Shown here one piece after another: positions 50,760 through 59,291 of a DNA stretch of 64,000 nt. The DNA is from Pseudomonadota bacterium. Lineage in GTDB: Bacteria; Pseudomonadota; Gammaproteobacteria; Steroidobacterales; Steroidobacteraceae. Where the stretch lies: the NCBI GenBank assembly GCA_021847105.1, contig JAJZUT010000004.1, positions 161,976 through 225,975 of the forward strand. Reading direction: 5' to 3'. Position 1 is the stretch's first letter. The number at the start of each line of letters is the position of its first letter. Both the position numbers and the translations under genes were made by a program. The notes below the pieces were generated by a model. That model was not told the DNA's origin, did not search any database, and saw nothing but the letters and a program-made list of their open reading frames with translations.

Positions 50760-53700
50760 CTAATGAAAGTCGCGCGAGCGCGTCAGCAGCGTCCCGAGCA
50801 GCGCCGTGCGATCGATGAGCCGCCGGGCAATGAGGTGCATGACGCCCTCCTCGCGTTGCAGCCGCCCGTGCACTTCGAGCAAGCGGGCCGACACGAGCGC
50901 CTCCCGATGCGCCGCGGCGATACGCTCCCAGACGATGATGTTCACCTGACCGGTCTCATCCTCCACCGTCACGAACGTGACGCCGCCGGCGGCTGCCGGA
51001 CGCTGACGCATCAGCACGATGCCTGCGGTGCGCACCGCGCGGCCGTTGGCGAGCCCGGCAAGTTCATCCGCAGCAGACAAGCCACGGCGGCTGAGCGCGC
51101 CGCGCAGCAGCGCCAGAGGATGACGCCCCAGCGTCAGTCCCAGCGAGGCGTAATCGGCCACGATGTTCTGCCCTTCGGTGGGCGCGGCCAGCAGCGGACG
51201 CGGCGCCTGCGCAGCACGCCCTCCCCCCTGCTCCTGCGGCTCGATCGGCAGCGGCCGCTCGACGCCGGCGACGTCCCAGAAGGCCAGATGGCGGTTGCCG
51301 CTCAAGGCGGCGAAGGCGCCGGCGGCGGCGAGCGCCTCGAGATCACCGCGGTCGAGACCGGCACGCCGCGCGAGCGCCTCCACCCCGGTGACGGGGTGCG
51401 TGCCGCGTGCCTCAACGAGCCGCGCCGCACCGGCGCGTGACAGCCCCTTCACCAGGCGCAACCCGAGGCGCAATGCCGGTTGCGACTGACCCTGCGGCTC
51501 GAGCGTGCAGTCCCACTCGCTCACGCACACATCCACGGGGCGAACCTCGACGCCATGCGCACGCGCATCACGCACCAGCTGCGCCGGGGCGTAAAAGCCC
51601 ATCGGCTGGCTGTTGAGCAGCGCGGCGGTAAAGGCGGCCGGCTCGTGGCACTTCAACCAGGCCGAGTCGTATACGAGCAGCGCGAAACTCGCCGCGTGCG
51701 AGTTGTGCACGATGAGGTTGTTGGCGAGGAAGCTGTGGTCTGCCTCGATCTGCAGGTCGTAGGTCTGGCGCTGCCCCAGCGGCTCGAGCTGCACGATCCG
51801 ATCCCAGATCACATCCGAGTCGGCCGGCGGCGCGCGCTGCGGTACGCAGCGGGTGCCGGCAGGCCCTGCGGCCGGCGCACGCCGCAAGCCGCTCTTGGCT
51901 GCGACGGCCGACGCCTGGACGAGTGCGCGTTTGCGTGGCTCGAGGTAGCGCCGGCCAATATGCCGCCAGAACCGCTGTAAGGACTCCGGCTCGGCGACCG
52001 TCACCACGTAATACACGATCCGTCGTTCCCTGCGCAGACGTCGATGCCGATGCACTCGTGCGACGATACCGAGCCGCAGCAACAGATGCTGCACCTCCGA
52101 GGCGAGCCGCTGCGAACGTGTCGCATAGGCGGCCTGCCCGGTGGGCGAGCAGCGGCCCGCGCGCTCCCAGAGGCGCGCGATGAGCAAGGCGATATCGGCA
52201 TCGCGCAGCTCGAACACCGCCGCCGGCACATGCGGCTGCTCCGCCTCGGGCGCGGACGGGACGAGTATGCCCAGCCACTCGAGCACACCGAGCGGGCGGC
52301 GCCGATCGCGCGGCCGTAAGCACACCCGCAAACCGGCGCCGCACCGTTGCACCACGGCGCGGGTGTTCGCGAATCGCTCGAGCGCCGCGGCGAGCTCCTC
52401 CCCGTGCGCACGCGCCTGAACCCGGAACCAACGCGGCTCCCGCTGGCGCGGATTGCCCGCCGCGAGCCACGCGGCAAGCACCACGATTTTGTGGCGTGAC
52501 CAGCGCGCTGTCCGCATCAAGGACAGCACCCGCGCCGCCGCCACCTCATCCCCGACTCGCAACTGCCCGAGGGCTTGCCAGCCGCTCGGTGTCAGCAGCG
52601 GATGCTCTGCGCTCGCCACCAGACAATGGCCGAGCGCGCTGCGCAATCGCCAGACCGGCTTCACCGCACTCGCCTTGATCGCCAGCACTCTGCGCCGACG
52701 CAACCGCAGCGCCGGGTCACACGCCAGCGTCGTGGAGATTTTGGCCTCACCGCTGATCAGTGCCTCGATGGTGGGCCAGCGGCCGGTATCGGCGTCGAGC
52801 ACCCGCGTTTCACCCACGAGGCACTCGGGAAATCCGTAATCGCCAAAACCCAACATCTGCTGGTAGATCCGCTCGGCGAACTGCGCCGGATAGCCCCGTG
52901 CGGCCATGCCGCCGAGGAGTCGGTCGCGTAAGTGCCCCAGGCCGCCGCTGCGCTTCCAGGCACCCATGGCGCGGCGCAGTTGATCGGCCTCCCCGGGGGT
53001 GAAGCCGGCGGCCGCCACGGCGAGCTGCATCACCTGTTCCTGGAAGATCGGCACCCCGAGCGTGCGCCGCAGCACCGCTTCGACCTCCGGACTCGGGTAC
53101 TGCACCGGCTCCTTCGCCTGACGGCGCCGCAGGTACGGGTGCACCATGTCCCCCTGGATGGGCCCGGGACGCACGATGGCCACCTCGATAACCAGGTCGT
53201 AGTAACAGCGCGGTTGCAGCCGCGGCAGCATCGCCATCTGCGCCCGGGATTCGATCTGGAACACCCCGACCGTATCGGCACTGCTGATCATGGCGTAGAC
53301 CGCCGGGTCCTCGGCCGGCAAGGTACCGAGCGCATGGCGCGTGCCGCGCACGCCGTTGACCAGATCGAACGCCTTGCGCAATGCGCTGAGCATACCGAGT
53401 GCGAGCACATCGACCTTCAGCAGGCCAAGGGCGTTCAGATCATCCTTGTCCCACTGCACGACGGTGCGATCCGCCATGGCGGCGTTCTCGATCGGCACGA
53501 GCTCATCGAGCCGCCCGGCGCTGATCACCAGCCCGCCGACGTGCTGGGACAGATGGCGCGGAAAACCCGGGAAAGCGGTGAGCTCGCGCGCAAGCGGCAG
53601 CAGCCTCGCAAGGACCGGCTCGTCCGGGTCGAAACCGGCTGTGCGCAGCCGTTCGGGCAACGCCTCACCGGCATCCCAGCCCGGCATCGCCCGGGCGAGC

Positions 53701-54986
53701 TGCGCGCACCGCTCGGGGGCGAGGCCGAAAACCCTGCCGAGATCGCGCAGCGCGCTGCGCGTGCGGTAGAGAATCACCGTAGCGGCAAGCGCCGCGCGCT
53801 CCCGGCCGTACTTGGCGTAAACGTACTGAATCACCTCCTCGCGCCGCTCGTGCTCGAAGTCGATGTCGATGTCGGGCGGCTCGTCGCGCTCTTTGGAGAT
53901 GAACCGCTCGAACAGCAGCCCCGCGCCCCGCTGCGGATCGACCGCCGTCACGCCCAGGCAGTAGCACACCCGCGAGTTGGCGGCCGAGCCTCTGCCCTGA
54001 CAGAGAATGCCGCGGCGGCGCGCGAAGGTGACCAGATCGTGTACGGTGAGAAAGTACGGCTCGTAGCCAAGCTCGCTGATCAACCTCAACTCATGCTCGA
54101 GCGCGGCGCGCTCGCTGGCCGGCACGCCGTGCGGCCAGCGCCAGCGCGCCCCCGCCTCGGTGAGTTGGCGCAGATGGCTCGCCGGAGTCTGTCCCGGCGG
54201 GACCAGCTCGCGCGGATATTCGTAGCGCAACTCATCGAGACAGAACGTACAGCGCCGCGCGATGCGCACCGTCTCCTCGAGCAGCTGCGGCGGGTAGAGC
54301 TTGCTGAGCCGCTGCGGCTCGCGCAGATAACGCTCCCCGTTGGGATACAGACTGCAACCGGCCTCTGCGATCGGCACGTTCAGACGGATGGCGGTGAGCG
54401 CATCCTGCAACCTGCGCCGTGCGCGCACATGCATGTGCACATCGCCGCTCGCCACGAGCGGCAGGCCGCTGTGGCGAGCGAGCCGCTGCAGGAGCTCGAG
54501 CCGCGCGCGATCCGCCCCGCCGCGCAGCAACTCCACTGCGATCCAGACCTGTCCGGGAAACGCCGCTGCGAGCCAGAGTGCCTCCTGCTCCTGCGGTACT
54601 TCGCCCGGCAGCCACAGCAGCAGACAGTGCTCGAGTGTCGTGGCGAGATCATCGCGCGTCAGGTGATAGTCGCCTTTGGCCGCAGCGCGCCGGCCCCGGG
54701 TGATCAACCGGCAGAGCCGCCCGTAGCCGTGCCGATCGGTAGCCAGCACCACACAGCGCAGACCGCACGCCAGAGTGAGCTGCGTGCCGACGATCAGGTG
54801 CAGGCCGTGCTCCTTGGCGGCCACGTGCGCCCGCACAATGCCCGAGAGTGAGCACTCGTCGGTGAGGGCGAGCGCGGTGTAGCCAAGCGCGGCCGCCTGC
54901 GCGACGAGTTCCTGCGGATGGGAGGCGCCGCGCAGGAAGGTGAAGTTGCTCAGGCAGTGCAGTTCGGCATACGCAAAGCTACCCAT
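50760..54986 (-). CDS. dnaE2: Error-prone DNA polymerase DnaE2 (ImuC), intein-containing precursor
   Basis: 1408-residue precursor from ATG 54986 (MGSFAYAELHCLSNFTF); the frame is open further upstream but that part lies over imuB. PHP domain at 1-280, C-family polymerase core with catalytic DIDIDFEHERR near 371-380, then fingers. The sequence is interrupted after GFGDYGFPE (residue 721) by an intein (722-1095) and resumes SHAASFALLVYDSAWLKC. Without the intein it is 1034 residues, the usual DnaE2 size. The C-terminal part has the HhH region and OB-fold (VRTAGIVLMRQRPAAAGGV). It performs SOS translesion synthesis with ImuB. Its start overlaps the imuB 3' end by 8 bases. Confidence 0.95.
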   Translation of the reverse strand: MGSFAYAELHCLSNFTFLRGASHPQELVAQAAALGYTALALTDECSLSGIVRAHVAAKEHGLHLIVGTQLTLACGLRCVVLATDRHGYGRLCRLITRGRRAAAKGDYHLTRDDLATTLEHCLLLWLPGEVPQEQEALWLAAAFPGQVWIAVELLRGGADRARLELLQRLARHSGLPLVASGDVHMHVRARRRLQDALTAIRLNVPIAEAGCSLYPNGERYLREPQRLSKLYPPQLLEETVRIARRCTFCLDELRYEYPRELVPPGQTPASHLRQLTEAGARWRWPHGVPASERAALEHELRLISELGYEPYFLTVHDLVTFARRRGILCQGRGSAANSRVCYCLGVTAVDPQRGAGLLFERFISKERDEPPDIDIDFEHERREEVIQYVYAKYGRERAALAATVILYRTRSALRDLGRVFGLAPERCAQLARAMPGWDAGEALPERLRTAGFDPDEPVLARLLPLARELTAFPGFPRHLSQHVGGLVISAGRLDELVPIENAAMADRTVVQWDKDDLNALGLLKVDVLALGMLSALRKAFDLVNGVRGTRHALGTLPAEDPAVYAMISSADTVGVFQIESRAQMAMLPRLQPRCYYDLVIEVAIVRPGPIQGDMVHPYLRRRQAKEPVQYPSPEVEAVLRRTLGVPIFQEQVMQLAVAAAGFTPGEADQLRRAMGAWKRSGGLGHLRDRLLGGMAARGYPAQFAERIYQQMLGFGDYGFPECLVGETRVLDADTGRWPTIEALISGEAKISTTLACDPALRLRRRRVLAIKASAVKPVWRLRSALGHCLVASAEHPLLTPSGWQALGQLRVGDEVAAARVLSLMRTARWSRHKIVVLAAWLAAGNPRQREPRWFRVQARAHGEELAAALERFANTRAVVQRCGAGLRVCLRPRDRRRPLGVLEWLGILVPSAPEAEQPHVPAAVFELRDADIALLIARLWERAGRCSPTGQAAYATRSQRLASEVQHLLLRLGIVARVHRHRRLRRERRIVYYVVTVAEPESLQRFWRHIGRRYLEPRKRALVQASAVAAKSGLRRAPAAGPAGTRCVPQRAPPADSDVIWDRIVQLEPLGQRQTYDLQIEADHSFLANNLIVHNSHAASFALLVYDSAWLKCHEPAAFTAALLNSQPMGFYAPAQLVRDARAHGVEVRPVDVCVSEWDCTLEPQGQSQPALRLGLRLVKGLSRAGAARLVEARGTHPVTGVEALARRAGLDRGDLEALAAAGAFAALSGNRHLAFWDVAGVERPLPIEPQEQGGGRAAQAPRPLLAAPTEGQNIVADYASLGLTLGRHPLALLRGALSRRGLSAADELAGLANGRAVRTAGIVLMRQRPAAAGGVTFVTVEDETGQVNIIVWERIAAAHREALVSARLLEVHGRLQREEGVMHLIARRLIDRTALLGTLLTRSRDFH
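51702..52823 (-). other. DnaE2 intein (374 residues)
   Basis: In-frame, with codon 722 TGC as Cys1 (CLVGETRVLDADTGRW, block A). Block B is SAEHPLLTPSGW with the conserved His, near intein residues 72-83; Ser replaces the usual Thr of TxxH. Block F/G is QTYDLQIEADHSFLANN then LIVHN, giving the penultimate His and terminal Asn; +1 residue is Ser. All residues needed for class 1 protein splicing are present. The middle 250 residues look like a LAGLIDADG-type region with lost acidic residues (VLAAWLAAG; LLIARLWERAG). Confidence 0.93.
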
Positions 54987-56409
54987 ACACACCCTGCAAA
55001 AACCAACGGTGCGGCGGCTCGCGCTCGCGGAACAGCCACAGCCGTCGGCCGTGCTCATCGCAGGCGCGGTAATAATCGCGGGCGATGTCCCGCCCGTCCC
55101 ACCAGCCGGTCTCGATCCGCTCCGGCTCACCCTCGAGGCGCAGCGCGCCGCGGTAACGCGGCAGGCCGCCACGCTGGCGCAGCAGTCGCGGCGCCGGCAA
55201 CAGCCACAAGGGACGGGCCGCCAAGCGGTGCGCGCTGCCGCCGGATGGCGGAGCCTCGGCCTGCGGCGCCCCACACCCCTCAGGCGCCACCACGCGCCAG
55301 GCGGCCTCCGGCCGATGATCGGGTACGAGCGCGAGCGTCTCGAGCGCCTCGGTTCCGAGCCGGGCACGCAGCCGCTCGAGCAGATCCAGGCCGGAGCCGG
55401 CGGCGAGTCCACCATGCTCGCCGGGCTGCCACAGTCCCACCGAGTGCAGCACGCGCGACACGGGCACAGCGGAGCGCAGCTCGCAGGCCCGCACCGGTTC
55501 TGGCAGCAGAATCGTGCGCAGCCGCTCGCCGAGCAACTGGGCGAGTCGCTGCGTATCGGCCAACGGCGCCCCGAGTCGCAGCACACAGCGGGTGGGTGGG
55601 GCGTGGCGGTGCCACAGCCGACACTCGAGCGCCAACACCCCGCACTGGCGCGCCTCGAGAAACCGACCGAGCTCAGTGAACAGCGGTCGCAGCGCCGCCT
55701 CGAGCAGCGTGAGACTCGCCGATTCGTACGACAGCTCGCGACGGCGGCGAAACCGCGCGGGCGGCTCGAATCGCGCCTGCGGATCGCTCGCTCGCCCCAT
55801 CAGCCGATCCAGATCGGCGAGCCGGGCGGCACCGAAACGCTGCGCAAACCCCGCGCGGGGCAAACGCAGCGCCTGGCCTATGGTGCGCACCCCCACGCAG
55901 GCCAGACGCTCAATCAGCTCCTGTGGCCAACGCAATGCGGTGAGCGGCACGGGAGCCAGTGAGCCGGTCAGCTGTGCCGCATCCAACACCACGAGCGAAC
56001 CGCCAGTGCGCGCACCCACGAGTGCCGCGAGCGGCGTCGGTGCAAAAGCCAGGGTGACCGACGGCGTCAGTGCGGCGCACTCCGCGGCCAACGCGCGACG
56101 CAACCCCTCGACTCCACCGAACAGGTGCAGGCTCGGGCGCACCTCGAGCAGCAACCCGTCGGGCGGGGCAAGACTGATACGTGGGGTGAAGCGCTGCGCG
56201 CGCCTCGCCAGCGACTGCAGCATCTGCGGCACCGTCCCGGCCGCTTCTGCCACCAGGGCCGCCACGTGGATGCCGAGCCACAACGGCGCATCCGTCGCCC
56301 GCGCGAGCCGCAGCGGCATCTCCCGCGCCGCCACAGCTCGTGCGGGCGGCACGCTGGGCGCCGGCAGCACTGCCGGCGCAAACAGATCCAGGGTCCTCGG
56401 CGCTCTCAT
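54979..56409 (-). CDS. imuB: ImuB, Y-family polymerase-like mutagenesis protein
   Basis: 476 residues from ATG 56409, overlapping imuA (ATGA); the open frame further upstream lies on imuA. Core ImuB landmarks: RRAQRFTPRISLAPPDGLLL, EVRPSLHLFGGVEGLRRAL, LACVGVRTIGQALRLPRAG, RFEPPARFRRRRELSYE. The C-terminal domain ends REREPPHRWFLQGVYG. It lacks Y-family catalytic acids, as usual. The stretch between LWLGIHV (about 43-49) and the RFTP motif is some 40 residues shorter than expected. A clamp-like TLDLF stands at residues 6-10. It tethers DnaE2 to the beta clamp. Confidence 0.9.
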   Translation of the reverse strand: MRAPRTLDLFAPAVLPAPSVPPARAVAAREMPLRLARATDAPLWLGIHVAALVAEAAGTVPQMLQSLARRAQRFTPRISLAPPDGLLLEVRPSLHLFGGVEGLRRALAAECAALTPSVTLAFAPTPLAALVGARTGGSLVVLDAAQLTGSLAPVPLTALRWPQELIERLACVGVRTIGQALRLPRAGFAQRFGAARLADLDRLMGRASDPQARFEPPARFRRRRELSYESASLTLLEAALRPLFTELGRFLEARQCGVLALECRLWHRHAPPTRCVLRLGAPLADTQRLAQLLGERLRTILLPEPVRACELRSAVPVSRVLHSVGLWQPGEHGGLAAGSGLDLLERLRARLGTEALETLALVPDHRPEAAWRVVAPEGCGAPQAEAPPSGGSAHRLAARPLWLLPAPRLLRQRGGLPRYRGALRLEGEPERIETGWWDGRDIARDYYRACDEHGRRLWLFREREPPHRWFLQGVYG

Positions 56410-57110
56410 GGTGACTCGCTCGGCCCGCCGCGGACCGACTCCCAGCTCAGATCGAATGCGCTGCGCACGCCGCCCCGGCTCTTGAGCAGCGCGATCCGCA
56501 CGCCGCCCCCACGCGCCTCGAGCAAGATCCGCAGCATCGCCGGGGACGCCTCGCGCGCCGCCTCGCGCGCTCTGAACAACACCCCGAGCGCATTGCCGCG
56601 CTGCGCCGCCAGCTGTACCCGGCGCAGCTGGCGAGCCGGTGCATGGCGCGTCCAGGCGAGCACGCTGTCGCATGCACCCGAACCCAACGCCTGCTCGCAG
56701 GCCCACAGGACGGACGGCCGCCGGCCGCGTTGCGGCGCTCGCACGAGCAACAACTTGGTGAGCACGATGCCCGCTGCCGCGAGCGCCGGCGCAAACGGCT
56801 GCAGCGGCGGCGCCACCCAGGCGCACCAGCGCGCCTCGTCTCGGGCAGTGATCGCCGCCAGCGCCGGCAACAGCAGCCGCAGCTCGCCCTGACCAAAACG
56901 CGCCGGGATGATTTCAATCAGACCGCTGCGCGGCCATCCTCCGCCGGGCAGACGCTCATCGAGTCGAGCGAATCCGCTCGACCAGACCGGCGAGCGCACC
57001 GCGGAGCCGGCCCGCCAGATCGACGGGTGCGACAGCAATGACTCGAGACGGGGGTCTGCAGGCGACGGGCGCGCCAGCGCGGCGCCGTTGCCCGGAAGAT
57101 CGGCGGCCAT
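56406..57110 (-). CDS. imuA: ImuA, RecA/SulA-like mutagenesis cofactor
   Basis: 234 residues. RecA-like fold with WSSGFARLDERLPGGGWPRSGLIEI at its start, a degraded Walker A, and later LWACEQALGSGACDSVLAW, RRVQLAAQRGNALGVLFRA. The C-terminal tail is short. It forms the mutasome with ImuB and DnaE2. It lies 39 bases behind lexA and its stop overlaps imuB. GAGG eleven bases before the ATG supports the start. Confidence 0.92.
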   Translation of the reverse strand: MAADLPGNGAALARPSPADPRLESLLSHPSIWRAGSAVRSPVWSSGFARLDERLPGGGWPRSGLIEIIPARFGQGELRLLLPALAAITARDEARWCAWVAPPLQPFAPALAAAGIVLTKLLLVRAPQRGRRPSVLWACEQALGSGACDSVLAWTRHAPARQLRRVQLAAQRGNALGVLFRAREAAREASPAMLRILLEARGGGVRIALLKSRGGVRSAFDLSWESVRGGPSESP

Positions 57111-57149
57111 GCACGCCTGCCTCGCTCAGCGTCGGATCTCGGCCGGGCG

Positions 57150-57773
57150 TTACATCAGGCCGTGGCCTTTCCCCCGACGCAACACCCCGACCACGATGCC
57201 CTCGATCAGCAGCGACTGTTCCTTCAGATCGACGCGGATGGGCTCGAAGTCACTGTTCTCCGGCAGCAGCCATACCACCGAGCCTTCCTGGCGATAGCGC
57301 TTCACGGTCACCTCGTTCTCCAGACGCGCCACGACGATCTGTCGGCTGCGCACATCCGCCGTGCGATGGACCGCGACCAGATCTCCATCGAGGATGCCGG
57401 CATCCTTCATGCTCATGCCGGTGACCTTGAGCAGGTAGTGCGGTCGCGGCTGAAACACGCCCGGATCAACCTCGAGGCGCGCCTCGATGTTCTCCTCGGA
57501 GAAGATCGGTCGGCCGGCCGCGACCCGGCCGATCAGCGGCAGCCCCATCTGCTCGCGAATGGTGTCCTTCAACTGAATACCGCGCGAGGCCCCCGGCACC
57601 AGCGCAATCACGCCCTTGCGTGCCAGAGCGCGCAAATGATCCTCCGCGGCGTTGGCCGAACGGAAACCGAGCTCGCGCGCGATCTCGGCGCGAGTCGGGG
57701 GCATGCCCTCGTGGGCAATGAAACGCTGAATGAGGCGCAGAACCTGGATTTGTCGGGGGGTGAGGTCAGACAT
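57150..57773 (-). CDS. lexA: LexA SOS repressor
   Basis: 207 residues from ATG 57773. N-terminal winged HTH ([33 protein letters not shown]), cleavage site Ala86-Gly87 in GRVAAGRP, catalytic Ser121 in [10 protein letters not shown] and Lys158 in EVTVKRYRQ. It represses SOS genes until RecA filaments trigger self-cleavage. First gene of lexA-imuA-imuB-dnaE2, so the mutagenesis cassette is under direct LexA feedback. A LexA box lies 9 bases upstream of the start. Confidence 0.97.
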   Translation of the reverse strand: MSDLTPRQIQVLRLIQRFIAHEGMPPTRAEIARELGFRSANAAEDHLRALARKGVIALVPGASRGIQLKDTIREQMGLPLIGRVAAGRPIFSEENIEARLEVDPGVFQPRPHYLLKVTGMSMKDAGILDGDLVAVHRTADVRSRQIVVARLENEVTVKRYRQEGSVVWLLPENSDFEPIRVDLKEQSLLIEGIVVGVLRRGKGHGLM

Positions 57774-57781
57774 GGCGAGGC

Positions 57782-57797
57782 CTGTTTGCCTATACAA
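57782..57797 (-). promoter_or_regulatory. Candidate LexA (SOS) box
   Basis: On the plus strand CTGT-TTGCCTAT-ACAA, one mismatch to CTGT-N8-ACAG. It lies just before the lexA start, overlapping the ribosome-binding region. It would allow lexA and the downstream imuAB-dnaE2 genes to be controlled by LexA. Confidence 0.6.
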
Positions 57798-58173
57798 GGC
57801 TGTGATTATATCCATGCTGAAGCATTTGGCAAGCCACGCAGCAATCCATGCAGCCGATGTCAATGACTCATTAGTGATACAGGTGGTGCGTGTATCCTGT
57901 CGTCGGCACGTCTCGCGCCGCCATCCGCACCGACATGCCCTCTCTTGCAGGCAACATGATTCTCCAGCGCGCATCGCTGCTTTATTCAGCGCCCATTCAT
58001 CTGTGCATTCAACGTCATCGGTACAAACCCAAAATCCAGTAAAATCAGTGCGAACAGGGTTGCATTCCCACGGTAAATTTGTTGGACTTGCGCCCTCGAG
58101 TCGTGGGGGCTGCTCCACCTCGGTTCGTTTGCATTTTCAGGACTTCCTCAATCAACAACCCCAAGGGGACTTT
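57798..58173. promoter_or_regulatory. Divergent promoter region lexA / lipoprotein
   Basis: About 375 bases between lexA and the lipoprotein gene. It contains a TAAAAT -10-like element at 58040-58045 for the lipoprotein, without a good -35, and an ACAGG/CCTGT inverted pair near 57875-57897. No gene supported. Confidence 0.35.
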
Positions 58174-58503
58174 ATGAAGTACGCGAGCGTAGTGAAGGTG
58201 GCCGCGGCCGCGGCACTCGTGGTCGGTCTCGCCGGCTGCCAGGATCTGACCCCGATCAAGTCGGACATCGCCAACCTGAAGTCGCAGGTGGCGCAGCTGC
58301 AGACCCAGGTCTCCGCAGCGCAGAGCACGGCCGACAAGGCCAACAGCGCGGCCGAAGCTGCCCAGAATGCCGCCGATCAGAAGTCCGCCGCTGCTCAGAG
58401 CACCGCCAATGAGGCGCTTTCGCTCGCGCAGTCGAACAAGGCGGAAATCGACGCCATCAACCAGAAGATCGACCGCATGTTCAAGCGTTCGATCTCCAAG
58501 TAA
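58174..58503 (+). CDS. Lpp/OprI-like alanine-zipper outer-membrane lipoprotein
   Basis: 109 residues from ATG 58174 with AAGGGGA at ideal spacing. Lipoprotein signal MKYASVVKVAAAAALVVG with lipobox LAGC, so lipidated Cys22. The mature part is a single Ala-rich coiled coil (LKSQVAQLQTQVSAAQSTA ... AEAAQNAADQKSAAAQ) like Lpp and OprI, ending RMFKRSISK. A terminal Lys could be cross-linked to peptidoglycan, as in Lpp. Followed by a strong intrinsic terminator. Probably a major envelope lipoprotein. Confidence 0.88.
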   Translation: MKYASVVKVAAAAALVVGLAGCQDLTPIKSDIANLKSQVAQLQTQVSAAQSTADKANSAAEAAQNAADQKSAAAQSTANEALSLAQSNKAEIDAINQKIDRMFKRSISK

Positions 58504-58521
58504 GAGCCTCCCGCTCCTACG

Positions 58522-58553
58522 AAAACGCCGCGCATCTGCGCGGCGTTTTTTTT
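58522..58553 (+). terminator. Rho-independent terminator of the lipoprotein gene
   Basis: CGCCGCGC (58526-58533), loop ATCT, GCGCGGCG (58538-58545), then eight T residues. Best intrinsic terminator in the window. The mobile element lies immediately downstream; its left target duplication overlaps the end of the T-run. Confidence 0.93.
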
Positions 58554-58559
58554 GGTTTG
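58552..58559 (+). repeat. Left 8-bp target-site duplication
   Basis: TTGGTTTG directly abuts the left terminal inverted repeat. An identical TTGGTTTG abuts the right one at 60472-60479. Removing the element and one copy restores a continuous sequence. Confidence 0.85.
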
Positions 58560-58583
58560 GGGTGTTACTACGCACATGACCAA
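58560..58583 (+). repeat. Left terminal inverted repeat
   Basis: First 19 bases match the right end exactly; after one mismatch (A against C) the next four (CCAA) match again. Confidence 0.9.
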
Positions 58584-58925
58584 TTTCTTTCGCTTTCAGT
58601 GAATTACGCGCGCGGCAAACCAGACTTCCCAATTTAATGCCCTGGTGAAAGACCCGCGGACGAGCGCTCAATCAGTTGCAGACCCTCCAGTAGTCGCAGT
58701 GGACCTCTTCGGTCGCGCGCGGGGCTGGCCAAATTCTCATTTGTGACCCCACTGCGCTACGGTAAGCGTCTCCACCGTATCCCGGTAATAGCGGCGTAAC
58801 CAGAGAGCCGGTGTGGCGCTGCTATGCCACGCAGGCCACTATGTGGGCGAATCTGCAGCGTGGCCGTGCATCTCAGATTTCCAGCCCTATTTAGGGCGCT
58901 TGACGGGCCGTCCGGCTGAGGTTAC
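58584..58925. other. Non-coding left part of the cassette
   Basis: About 340 bases without a supported gene. A stretch near 58725-58755 (GGCCAAATTCTCATTTGTGA) recalls ends of known insertion sequences but I could not assign it. Confidence 0.3.
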
Positions 58926-58943
58926 TATACGTAAAACTGTATA
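58926..58943. promoter_or_regulatory. Palindromic operator of the HigA-like gene
   Basis: TATAC (58926-58930) and GTATA (58939-58943) flank GTAAAACT, 14 bases before the ATG and overlapping a plausible -10. A GGAG Shine-Dalgarno follows at 58947-58950. Fits autorepression by an HTH antitoxin. Confidence 0.5.
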
Positions 58944-58957
58944 TTTGGAGACGCACT

Positions 58958-59290
58958 ATGGAACGATTGAAGTACTCGAACATCTTCGAAGCGATCACGG
59001 ATGATGCGGAGGAAGCGGCTGATCTGCAGTTCCGCGCTGATCTGATGCTGCTCTTGCGGGAGTACTTCCGGTCGAAGGACGCAGCTCAGGCCGAGATCGG
59101 GGCGAAGCTCGGCATACCCCAACCACGCGTGAGCGAGCTCATGACGGGGAAAATCGACAAGTTCTCCTCGGACAAGTTAATCGGCTTTCTCGCCAAGCTC
59201 GGTATCCGATTCAGGCTCGTCATGTCCCCACCGACAAAGACCAAGCTCCTGCGGGTCAAGTTCAACGTCTCGATGCCGCACGCGACCTGA
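58958..59290 (+). CDS. HigA-like XRE antitoxin (HTH_37 type)
   Basis: 110 residues from ATG 58958 with GGAG eight bases upstream. Pattern of the HTH_37 group: KYSNIFEAITDDAEEAADLQ, then LLREYFRSKDAAQAEIGAKL, GIPQPRVSELMTGKIDKF and SSDKLIGFLAKLGIRFRLV. These regulators are antitoxins of HigB/Gp49-type RNase toxins. Here the partner is encoded convergently and the two stops are one base apart, whereas the usual arrangement is one operon. Cargo of the mobile cassette. Confidence 0.85.
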   Translation: MERLKYSNIFEAITDDAEEAADLQFRADLMLLLREYFRSKDAAQAEIGAKLGIPQPRVSELMTGKIDKFSSDKLIGFLAKLGIRFRLVMSPPTKTKLLRVKFNVSMPHAT

Positions 59291-59291
59291 G

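Noticed and set aside
54987..55586. 200-residue extension of DnaE2
   Set aside because: It lies entirely on the imuB gene in another frame and the normal PHP N-terminus starts at 54986.
57774..57900. Xanthomonas-type LexA box (TTAG-N-CTAA form)
   Set aside because: No good match; the CTGT-N8-ACAA site fits better.
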